Part shown: positions 7,985-15,199 of the stretch, piece after piece
How positions within the stretch are numbered: the first letter of the stretch is position 1
How the letters are laid out: each line of letters starts with the position of its first letter
From: Nocardiopsis alkaliphila YIM 80379
GTDB taxonomy: Bacteria; Actinomycetota; Actinomycetes; Streptosporangiales; Streptosporangiaceae
DNA length: 53,137 nucleotides
Assembly (NCBI RefSeq): GCF_000341005.1
Contig: NZ_ANBD01000076.1
Location: forward strand, 11,795 to 64,931
Direction of reading: 5' to 3'
Notes under the pieces: model-generated
The model's input: the letters and a program-made list of their open reading frames with translations, nothing else
Databases searched by the model: none
Told to the model about the DNA's origin: nothing
Position numbers and translations under genes: made by a program

Positions 7985-8697
7985 GCTACCTCGACGAGTT
8001 GGCGACACTGTTGCGGGAACGCGGTCTGTCCGAGGAACGTGTCCGAAGCACCAGCGACGACCTGGCCGCCTTCCTGGCCGAGGGTGACCTCGACCCGGAG
8101 GAGGAGTTCGGTCCCCTCACCGAGTTCGCCGACGACCTGATGGGGGAGCGGGGAATGGAACCCGACCCGGAGAGCTTGGTCTGGTCGGCCGACTCCTTCG
8201 TGGCTCCTGGGCGTCTCAACGAGATGGGCGCCCAGGGCTGGGAGGTCGACTACGTGGACTGGCGCGGCCGCTTCGTCAGCCGTCGGGGTGAGGAACCACA
8301 AGTCTGGGAGTATCGCCAGGAGATCGCTCCGGGGCGTCGTGAGCGGGAGCGCTTGCTGGCCCGGCTGGCCCCGGAGGGCTGGGAGCTCTGCGGCCACTAC
8401 TCCACCCTCGCCTACTTCAAGCGCTCCAGGGCCGCGCTGGTGGGACCGGCCGCCGAGCTGGACGAGCGTCCCGAGCCCACCGCCAAGCGTTTCTTTTGGA
8501 GTGGCCGTGGTCTGACGGTGGTCGCACTGTGTGTGGTGGTCCTGGCGACCTCCCTGTACACCCTGGGCGGCATGTTGTGGGAGGGCGATGGCTCAGACCG
8601 GGTGGCCACCCTGTTGGGAGCCGGGGTCGGTGCGCTCTTCGGACTGGGCGCGTTCCTGGGCGTGTTCTGGTCGATCGCCCGGTTCCGCAACCGCTGA
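7981..8697 (+). CDS. PadR-linked membrane protein with HAAS-like and DUF2812-like regions
   Basis: The 238-residue protein has a short helical N-terminus (YLDELATLLRERGLSEE) like the HAAS/DUF1700 region often found beside PadR genes. The middle has aromatic repeats of the type GWEVDYVDWRGRF and EGWELCGHYSTLAYFKR, reminiscent of DUF2812. Two C-terminal membrane segments follow (about 178-198 and 211-231). It begins inside the padR stop codon. The context suggests a membrane sensor or effector whose level or state is tied to PadR. The DUF assignments are by eye; the molecular function is unknown. Confidence 0.7.
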   Translation: MSYLDELATLLRERGLSEERVRSTSDDLAAFLAEGDLDPEEEFGPLTEFADDLMGERGMEPDPESLVWSADSFVAPGRLNEMGAQGWEVDYVDWRGRFVSRRGEEPQVWEYRQEIAPGRRERERLLARLAPEGWELCGHYSTLAYFKRSRAALVGPAAELDERPEPTAKRFFWSGRGLTVVALCVVVLATSLYTLGGMLWEGDGSDRVATLLGAGVGALFGLGAFLGVFWSIARFRNR

Positions 8698-8715
8698 CCC
8701 GAGGTAGGCCGGGCT

Positions 8716-9222
8716 TCAGCGGACCTCGGTGAGCGGACCGAAGTGGGCACGGGTGTCCTTGATCAGGGAGGCCAGCATGCTCTCGGTGAGAGGTCGTCCC
8801 AGCTGCATGGCGCTGTCCAGACCCTGCCACGGGGTGAAGGCGAACGACCACACGAGCTTGCTTCCCCCGGCGAAGGGCAGTACGTGGTAGTCCTCGGCGA
8901 ACGAACCGAACAGCGGCAGGGTGCCCTCGGTGGCGTGAAAGGACTTGCGGCGCTCGTTCTCGTCCCAGCGAAAAAAGTACTCGCGCACGCGGTAGGCCCC
9001 CAGAACCCGTGCCTCTCGGGTGGTGCCCACGCCGTAGGGGGCGTCGGAGGTGTAGTGCACGTCGCCCAAGGCCCGGCACCAGGACAGGGGGCGAGGCGAG
9101 GTGAGCCCGGCCCAGACCTCATCCGGTTCGGCGGCCAGTTCCAATCCGACCCGCCAGCGCATGGGAGCGGTGTCGAAGTAGCTCTCGTCGACGGGGTCGA
9201 GTTCGTAGCGGAAAGCGCTCAC
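8716..9222 (-). CDS. SRPBCC-superfamily protein
   Basis: The 168-residue soluble protein has the helix-grip pattern of the START/SRPBCC (polyketide cyclase-like) superfamily: an initial strand WRVGLELAAEPDEVWAGLTSP, a central run of strands, and a long C-terminal helix (LGRPLTESMLASLIKDTRAHFG). Such proteins bind hydrophobic ligands; the ligand here cannot be deduced. It is transcribed convergently with the PadR-linked membrane gene, with only 18 nt between the two stops, and is separated from the upstream minus-strand gene by a 20-bp hairpin. Confidence 0.75.
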   Translation of the reverse strand: MSAFRYELDPVDESYFDTAPMRWRVGLELAAEPDEVWAGLTSPRPLSWCRALGDVHYTSDAPYGVGTTREARVLGAYRVREYFFRWDENERRKSFHATEGTLPLFGSFAEDYHVLPFAGGSKLVWSFAFTPWQGLDSAMQLGRPLTESMLASLIKDTRAHFGPLTEVR

Positions 9223-9267
9223 GGGTCATCCTCTTCGTCCGGGGACATCGAAGCTACCAACTCCCCG

Positions 9268-9316
9268 GCCGATCCCGAGGGGGCGGAACCCAAGGCTCCG
9301 CCCCCTCGGGATCGGC
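9268..9316. terminator. 20-bp perfect hairpin between minus-strand genes
   Basis: Positions 9268-9287 pair perfectly with 9297-9316 around a 9-nt loop. It lies just downstream of the 102-residue gene (minus strand) and upstream of the SRPBCC start. No T-tract is present on either side, resembling actinobacterial terminators that lack a U-run. Confidence 0.75.
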
Positions 9317-9320
9317 TGCG

Positions 9321-9629
9321 CTACTCTTCGGTCGCTCCCACTAGCCAGGCGACCTTGTGAGCCGTGAGTGAGACGCTTCCGCTGTTGCCCAGGTGTACCC
9401 CGAACGAGGCCAGGAACGCGTAGTCGTGCTCACGACGTTCACAGATCACGTCCTCGATGGCGTGGTGAGAGGCCGGGTTGCTCACTCGTAGGCACAATCC
9501 CGGCTCTTCCACCACCTCGGCCCGGACTTCGTACCGGGAGAGTTCACCGGCGAGCTTGCCGAGGTGTCCGTGTGCCTCGGAGGGCACCTGGGTCGGCTGC
9601 CGGCCGTTCGCCTGTCTCGACTGGGCCAT
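9321..9629 (-). CDS. Conserved small protein of unknown function
   Basis: The 102-residue soluble protein starts at ATG 9629, with AAAGGA 8 nt upstream. It has a helical N-terminal half (HLGKLAGELSRYEVRAEVV) and a strand-rich middle (LCLRVSNPASHHAIEDVICE), then AFLASFGVHLGNSGSVSLTAHKVAWLVG. It resembles small actinobacterial proteins with a helix-strand-strand layout found near regulators, but I do not recognise the family with certainty. No signal peptide or membrane segment is evident. It follows nagA on the same strand after a 102-nt gap, so its own promoter is likely. Confidence 0.65.
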   Translation of the reverse strand: MAQSRQANGRQPTQVPSEAHGHLGKLAGELSRYEVRAEVVEEPGLCLRVSNPASHHAIEDVICERREHDYAFLASFGVHLGNSGSVSLTAHKVAWLVGATEE

Positions 9630-9731
9630 GGCGGATCCTTTCGTGACGAGCAGGGTGCATACCTCTATGCCCTCATCAAGATTGTTACCCAGAGGCAAGT
9701 TACTAATACGTATCGTTCCATCGACACGCCG

Positions 9732-10865
9732 TCACACCTCCCACGTGCCCCTGTACATCACCTTCGAGACCGAAAGATCCTCATTGAGTACCAAGAGGTC
9801 GGCGTGGCCTCCGACCTCGATCCGACCGGCCTCGGACAGCCCCAAGGCCGCGGCCGGCACCGAGGAGGCCGAACGTAGGGCCTCCTCCACCGGAATCCCC
9901 ATCGCGACCGCGTTGCGCACTGCCTGGGGTAGCACGATCGTGCTAGAGGCGATCGCCCCCGTCTCCACCACGTGCGCCCGCCCTTCGCGCACCCGCACAC
10001 GCAACTCTCCCAGCGTGTACTCACCGTCGCCCAGGCCGGTCGCCGACATCGCGTCGGTGACCAGCGACACCCGACCCGGGCCGGCCGCCTCGAACACCAG
10101 TCCGGCGGCGCCCGGATGGACGTGCACGTTGTCCAGGATCAACTCCACGGTGACCCGTTCGTCGCCCAGCAGCGCCGCGATCGGGCCCGGGTCGCGGTGG
10201 TTGAGCGGCCGCATCGCATTGTAGATGTGGGTCGCCACCGTGGCACCCGCGTCCACCGCGGCCAAGGTCTGCTCGTAGGTCGCCTCGGTGTGGCCCACCG
10301 CGGCGACCACGCCGGAGGAGACCGCCGCGCGGATCAACTCCAAGGCTCCAGGCAACTCCGGGGCGACCGTGATCATGCGGATGTGTCCACGCCCTGCCTT
10401 CAACCAGGCGTCGAACTCCCAGATGTCGGGTTCACGCAGTAGGGCGGGATCGTGCGCACCGCACTTCGACTCGGCGATGAAGGGGCCCTCCAGGTAGATC
10501 CCGGACAACTCGCCCTCTTCGCATAGTTCGGCCAACACCGACACCTGGCGGAGCGTGTCCTGCGGAGAGGCCGCGACCAGGCCCGCCAGCAGTGAGGTCA
10601 CGCCCGCACGGCGATTGAACGCCACGATCTCGCGTGCCTCCTCGGGATCCGCGTCGGGGAAGGAGCGCCCGGCGCCGCCGTGGATGTGGGTGTCGACCAG
10701 CCCGGGCACGATCAGCCGACCACCGACGTCGTGGCGTTCTCCCGGGCCGGGATCACCGGTGCCGAGTTCGCTCACCCGGCCGCCATGGACACGGATCCAT
10801 CCTTCATGGAGACCGTCGGCCGTCATCACGCGTGCCTTGGTGAGGGTCAGGGGTGTGTGGTCCAT
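9732..10865 (-). CDS. nagA: N-acetylglucosamine-6-phosphate deacetylase
   Basis: NagA deacetylates GlcNAc-6-phosphate to glucosamine-6-phosphate in cytosolic amino-sugar use and wall recycling. The 377-residue amidohydrolase shows the metal-binding THIHGG, the Glu of YLEGPF, His of VGHTEA, the ATHIYNAMRPLNHR stretch and the catalytic Asp of VTDAMSATG. The ATG at 10865 has GAGGAG upstream. The frame stays open another 100 codons upstream, but that part has no NagA similarity. A DasR regulator is encoded at 33009-33749, and nagA is a classic DasR target in Streptomyces; a weak DasR-like site lies at 11040-11055. Confidence 0.94.
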   Translation of the reverse strand: MDHTPLTLTKARVMTADGLHEGWIRVHGGRVSELGTGDPGPGERHDVGGRLIVPGLVDTHIHGGAGRSFPDADPEEAREIVAFNRRAGVTSLLAGLVAASPQDTLRQVSVLAELCEEGELSGIYLEGPFIAESKCGAHDPALLREPDIWEFDAWLKAGRGHIRMITVAPELPGALELIRAAVSSGVVAAVGHTEATYEQTLAAVDAGATVATHIYNAMRPLNHRDPGPIAALLGDERVTVELILDNVHVHPGAAGLVFEAAGPGRVSLVTDAMSATGLGDGEYTLGELRVRVREGRAHVVETGAIASSTIVLPQAVRNAVAMGIPVEEALRSASSVPAAALGLSEAGRIEVGGHADLLVLNEDLSVSKVMYRGTWEV

Positions 10866-11486
10866 GGGTGGGGCTCTCCTCGCGTGTGAGGCCACCGCGC
10901 CTTCGGGCGGTGGACGCTGTGTGTCGTAAATTACATACGTCTGACCGGGCCGCTCGGAAGGGGGTGTGCGCGCCCCCTCCGGGTCACGTATTCCCAGGGA
11001 ATACAGGGTGATCCCGTTCCTTGGGATGACTGTCCGCGAGGTGGACCGGACCACGCGGACCCCGGCGCCCCCATAGGAGGGGCGGCGGCACGCATTGACG
11101 ATACCGACGGCGCGATCCATGATGGAGACATGTCCGCCGGTGAGCTGCTTGTCCAGCGCCTGCACGTCGATCTCCGACAGCAGGCGAGCGCGCTCTGTTG
11201 TAGCTAGCGCCTTCGCGGGGCCGTGCCCCGCGTCACGGGTGTGCCCCGTGCCCCTACGCAGACACCGGACGCTCGGCTCCCCACCTCAGGGCCCCGGACC
11301 TCACGGTTCGAGTGAGCACTTCGTGTGGATCGCGCGAGATACCGACGTCGGACGATGAGGTCCCGCGCCGCGCGCGTACCCGCACCGAACACGGCTCTTC
11401 GCCGGTGTCGCACGTTCTCGATCACCGACCCCCGCGTTCCTTCCGGTCGATCCCGGCTCGCTCAGACCGAACCAGGAGTTCTCCGC
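10866..11486. other. Long gap between divergent nagA and FMN-reductase genes
   Basis: This 621-nt region has no gene I can recognise. It holds a weak DasR-like element (11040-11055), an AT-rich palindrome GTAAATTAC near 10926-10934, and two adjacent GC hairpins: 11214-11221 with 11225-11232 (8 bp), and 11234-11239 with 11245-11250 (6 bp). The minus-strand frame of nagA remains open to about 11165 and beyond, but its translation matches no family known to me. Confidence 0.45.
11040..11055 (-). promoter_or_regulatory. Weak DasR-responsive-like element upstream of nagA
   Basis: The core TGGACCGGACCAC matches 10 of 16 positions of the Streptomyces DasR element (ACTGGTCTAGACCACT, recalled from knowledge). 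It lies about 175 bp upstream of the nagA start. Weak match; suggested mainly by the nagA-DasR biology. Confidence 0.3.
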
Positions 11487-12002
11487 ATGACTCGCTTCAC
11501 CGTGCTCGTCGCCGCTCCCCAGTCCCACTCCTACGTGCATACCGCCGCCCTGCGTGCCGCCTCCGAGGTGTCCGCCCGGGTGGGTGTGAGTGCCCGACCC
11601 GACGTCATCGACCTGGCCGAGCTCGGCCCGGACCTGCTCACCGACTCCGCGCCCTCGGTCATCGACGCGCTGGAGCGGGTCGGCGCGAGTGACGTGCTGC
11701 TGGTCGCCTCGCCCCAGGTACACGGCACCTACACCGGGCTGCTCAAGGTCTTCCTGGACCGATTGCCCGAACTGGGACTGGGCCATACCGTCGCCGTCCC
11801 GCTGGCCGTGGTGGAAGACCTGCGCAACAGCCACGGCATCGAGGAGGACCTGCGCATCCTCCTGGCCGACCTGGGTGCCTGGGTCGCCGAGCCCGGCCTG
11901 ATCCTGTCCTCCGGTGAGGCAGGAGAACCCGAGAACGTCGTTCGGGCCTGGGCCGACGTGGCCGCGCCTGGTTTGCACCAGGCCGTCTCCGTCTCCGTCT
12001 AG
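11487..12002 (+). CDS. NAD(P)H-dependent FMN reductase-type flavoprotein
   Basis: The 171-residue flavodoxin-fold protein begins TRFTVLVAAPQSHSYVHTAALRAA, the FMN phosphate-binding loop. A second loop reads VLLVASPQVHGTYTGLLKVFLDRL, typical of NADPH-dependent FMN reductases such as SsuE-like proteins (usually YHGSYSGLLK). It probably transfers electrons from NAD(P)H to FMN for a partner monooxygenase, which is not in the window. ATG 11487 is supported by AGGAG at 11474-11478; the longer open frame upstream is low-quality sequence. Confidence 0.82.
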   Translation: MTRFTVLVAAPQSHSYVHTAALRAASEVSARVGVSARPDVIDLAELGPDLLTDSAPSVIDALERVGASDVLLVASPQVHGTYTGLLKVFLDRLPELGLGHTVAVPLAVVEDLRNSHGIEEDLRILLADLGAWVAEPGLILSSGEAGEPENVVRAWADVAAPGLHQAVSVSV

Positions 12003-12107
12003 GGAGTGTTTTTTAGAAGGCTTCCGGATCGGTGAGCGGCCTGGTGGGCGCGAGCCCGGAACGATCCGAGAACACGACCTACTGAGTTTTTCGTTGGTTC
12101 TGCGCGG

Positions 12108-12150
12108 GTGAGGGGCTTGGTCGTACGAGCATCACGAACATGCCCCTCAC
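12108..12150. terminator. Hairpin between convergent genes
   Basis: A perfect 9-bp stem (GTGAGGGGC at 12108-12116 with GCCCCTCAC at 12142-12150) has a 25-nt loop and lies between the converging FMN-reductase and DMT-transporter genes. No T-tract. Confidence 0.45.
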
Positions 12151-12198
12151 AACCGGGTCCCCTGCCCTCACGCGACTTCGAGGCCTCGCTCATCCGGG

Positions 12199-13104
12199 TC
12201 ATTCGATGCGGGCGGGTTCGCCGCGCAACCGACTGGTGTCCGCCTCGGCCTGGGCCACGTTGCCGCGTACCAGTACCACCACGACCAGGGTCAGGGCGAA
12301 GCCGCACACGCGCAGCGTCATCGTGAGCGGGTCCTCGGGCAGGCTCTCTCCGAACAGCAGGGTGCCCGTCACCACGGTGAACACGTTGCCGACCACGTTG
12401 GCGACCGGTGCGGTGATGGAAACGCGGGAGCGCTGGAGGGAGGTCTGGAAGAGCACGATGCCCACCGCCCAGCCCAGCGCGTACAAGTACGGGTAGGGGG
12501 ACAGCAGGGCGGGCCCGATCGCCGCCCAGAGCCCGTGGTCGGCCAAAAGCCCGCCCAACCCTTTGCCCTGGAGTCCGGCACTGCCCTGCGCGAGTCCGGC
12601 GGCGGCACCCATCGCTGCGGCGGAGACGTACTTGCCGCGCCCACCCACGAAACCCATCACGCCCACGCAGGCCACGATGGTGACCACGCTGACCATCACC
12701 AGAACAGGGGTATCGGCCGTGGTCCCAGTCTCGGCACCGTCCACCGTGGATAGGCTCAACAAGCCCAACGCCACCGGCATCAGGCCGAGCGCCACGTATT
12801 CGCCCCGGGTGATGCGATCACCCCGTACCAGGGTGATGACCAGCAACATCGTGGCCACACCGGCGGCGAAGGTCGGCTGGACCACCGACACCGGGGCCAG
12901 GCCCAGGGAGACGATCAGTCCCACGCTGCCCAGCGCGGCGAACACGCAGCCGAAGACCCATCGCGGGTTACCCAGCAGTACCCTGGCGAGGTGCAGGGGG
13001 CGGTTGATCGAGATCGATTCGGAGCCGTGCAGCGCGCGCTGCTCCACGGTCAGTCCGATCGTGTAGACCACCGCTGAGAACAACGCGACCAGCAGTCCGA
13101 CCAC
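12199..13104 (-). CDS. DMT-superfamily membrane transporter
   Basis: The 301-residue protein has about nine to ten membrane segments in two similar halves and short loops, the layout of the drug/metabolite transporter superfamily (EamA/NIPA-like). The N-terminus VGLLVALFSAVVYTIGLTVEQRAL and the mid segment VSVVQPTFAAGVATMLL are typical of actinobacterial DMT proteins near magnesium-transporter-like NIPA members. Substrate unknown. The GTG start at 13104 has AAAGG 9 nt upstream. It is divergent from the pseudo-SGNH gene; the shared gap holds an ACCAG/CTGGT dyad at 13172-13188. Confidence 0.82.
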   Translation of the reverse strand: MVGLLVALFSAVVYTIGLTVEQRALHGSESISINRPLHLARVLLGNPRWVFGCVFAALGSVGLIVSLGLAPVSVVQPTFAAGVATMLLVITLVRGDRITRGEYVALGLMPVALGLLSLSTVDGAETGTTADTPVLVMVSVVTIVACVGVMGFVGGRGKYVSAAAMGAAAGLAQGSAGLQGKGLGGLLADHGLWAAIGPALLSPYPYLYALGWAVGIVLFQTSLQRSRVSITAPVANVVGNVFTVVTGTLLFGESLPEDPLTMTLRVCGFALTLVVVVLVRGNVAQAEADTSRLRGEPARIE

Positions 13105-13291
13105 GAGGAGGGGCCTTTCGGCTCGGTGCTCCGAGACCCCATGGGGCCCGAAAGTTGACGGCTTCCATATAACCAGTTCTAGTCTGGTATGGCGAGCGTG
13201 TTCCTTCTGGCTTCCTCAGCAGGGGAGATAATGCTCGTCTGTCGAACAGGAACCTGTAACTACCGCAAGGCGCCGCCGCGAGAGATGGGGC

Positions 13292-15199
13292 ATGGTGCAG
13301 GACCCGGGCAAGGACGCCACCCCCCAGGACGAGGACGTTTCGGACACAGCCGCCGCCCCTGAGGATGAGAAAGCCGAAGAGGACCGGAAGGTCCGTTCAG
13401 ACGGCTCGCAGGGGCGCTCCTGGCGAGAGCGCCTTTCCGCTTGGGCGAGTCGTGAGTACTGGCGCGAGCTCTCTTGGCGGGATCTTCCTGGTCTCGGCTC
13501 CACGGCGACGGCCTGGCACCTGCGCGGTCTGTGGCAGCGCGGTGAATCACGCTTCGAACCCGGTCCCCTCGGTCTCCTCGGTGTCATGCTCGCGGCCATG
13601 GCGATCACGATGCTCCTCCTGCAGACCGGGTCGGGAGGCGTCGGTGGTGACGGTGCGGGCCGAGCCGATGAACCGGTCTCCATCCCCGACCCTCCGGAAG
13701 GGGAGTTGCGAATCATGCCGTTGGGCGGAGCCGCCACCCAGGGCAGCGATGGGGACCACACCTGGCGCTACCACCTGTGGTCCCACCTGACGGAACAGGA
13801 GGTCGAGTTCGATTTCGTCGGACCTCACGACGACCTCTATTCGTTGGAGGAAGAGGACTTCGGGAACCACGACTACGCCGCTCCCGACTTCGACACCGAC
13901 CACGCCGCCCGCTGGGGCAGCACGGCCCAGGACCTGGCCGACGAGGCCGCCCGGACCGCCGCCGAACACGAGCCCCACTACCTGCTTCTGCTCGCCGGTA
14001 CCGAGGACATCATCGCCGGAGAAGGCGCCGATCACGCCCTCGAAGGCATCGCCGAGATCGTCTCCACGGTCAGGGTGGTGATCGGCGACGCCCGTTTCGT
14101 GGTCGGAGAACTGCCCGAGGTGGACGGCACGAGCGACGATGGTCGGGTCAACAGCGAGATCGAGCTGTTCAACATGGGGTTGGTGGACCTGGCCGAACAG
14201 CTCACCTCCAGCGATTCTCCGATGGTGGTCGCCCAGACCGCCCAAGACTACGCCCCCGCCTACGACAACTGGGACGCCACCCACCCCAACGTGCGAGGCG
14301 AACTCAAGATCGCGGCGGCCTTCGCCGACGCGCTCGCCGAACCGTTGGGGGTGGGCGACGCCTTTCCCCGGCCCCTTCCCGAGTTCTCCACGGGACCGTT
14401 GACCGCACCCGAACCCGAGTACGAGGAGACGGAGGGCGGCCTACGGCTCAGCTGGCCGGCGGTCCCCGGCGCCACCGACTACCGGGTGGTGCAACGTCGC
14501 ATCGATCCCGACCCGGACGATCCGTTCGTGTTGCCGATGGACGTGGAGAGCGACGACGACCGGCGTTCGGTCACCATCGAGTCACTGCTCAGCGGGGCCG
14601 GCTACGAGTTCGTCGTGCGCCCCTACAAGGGCAAGGACGAGGGTGTGGAGTCCGATCCCCTGAAACTGGTGTGGGACGACGATCCGCCGCCGGGTCCGAG
14701 CGGGGTGCGGGTTCGTGACGGTGGGGACCTGGTCGTTTGGGACGAGGTCGAGGAGGCCGGCCACTACGAAGTGTGGGTTCGCCGGTTGGAGTGCGCCCCG
14801 ACCGACCATTTCCAACGTCCCCGGGATGTGGACAGGAGCCCTCGGGACACGGATACGAGCACCAGTGACACCTCCGACGCCGACGGGGGAGGGGAAGGCC
14901 CGCGCCCCACTCCCTCGGAGCCACCACGCCCCCCTCGTCCCGAGCCCGAACCCACTCCCACGCCGGCGCCCTCGACGCCGCCGCCGGCCCCGGCCCCGGA
15001 TCCCGAACCCGGCGCGTCCTGCTCGCCCCGCGATGACCGTGGGCCCGGGGACGGCGAGGACTGGCACTCGCTCGGCCCCGTCGAGGGAGACCCCCGATGG
15101 CGGGTCACCGTTTCGGGACCCTACGAGGTCGTGATCCGCTCCTACCGTGACTACGTGAAGGGTGGCTACTCCACCGCCGTCGTCTTGGACGGTCACTGA
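13292..15199 (+). CDS. Membrane-anchored SGNH-fold protein without catalytic Ser, with FN3 domains
   Basis: The 635-residue protein has a charged cytoplasmic N-terminus (1-90) and one membrane segment (about 91-111). An SGNH-hydrolase fold (about 138-350) and two fibronectin type III-like regions (about 360-460 and 465 to the end) follow. The usual block I MPLGDSIT reads MPLGGAAT: D and nucleophile S are G146 and A147. Block III GxND reads GTED (236-239). Block V DxxH is kept (Asp328, His331). Esterase activity is therefore unlikely. The second FN3-like region is split by a Pro-rich insertion (about 520-580). The stop overlaps the next ATG as TGATG. It probably binds glycan or protein outside the membrane. 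Confidence 0.85.
   Translation: MVQDPGKDATPQDEDVSDTAAAPEDEKAEEDRKVRSDGSQGRSWRERLSAWASREYWRELSWRDLPGLGSTATAWHLRGLWQRGESRFEPGPLGLLGVMLAAMAITMLLLQTGSGGVGGDGAGRADEPVSIPDPPEGELRIMPLGGAATQGSDGDHTWRYHLWSHLTEQEVEFDFVGPHDDLYSLEEEDFGNHDYAAPDFDTDHAARWGSTAQDLADEAARTAAEHEPHYLLLLAGTEDIIAGEGADHALEGIAEIVSTVRVVIGDARFVVGELPEVDGTSDDGRVNSEIELFNMGLVDLAEQLTSSDSPMVVAQTAQDYAPAYDNWDATHPNVRGELKIAAAFADALAEPLGVGDAFPRPLPEFSTGPLTAPEPEYEETEGGLRLSWPAVPGATDYRVVQRRIDPDPDDPFVLPMDVESDDDRRSVTIESLLSGAGYEFVVRPYKGKDEGVESDPLKLVWDDDPPPGPSGVRVRDGGDLVVWDEVEEAGHYEVWVRRLECAPTDHFQRPRDVDRSPRDTDTSTSDTSDADGGGEGPRPTPSEPPRPPRPEPEPTPTPAPSTPPPAPAPDPEPGASCSPRDDRGPGDGEDWHSLGPVEGDPRWRVTVSGPYEVVIRSYRDYVKGGYSTAVVLDGH

Noticed and set aside
11095-11358. 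87-codon plus-strand frame before the FMN reductase
   Set aside because: Ser/Arg/Pro-rich shadow without a ribosome-binding site or domain.
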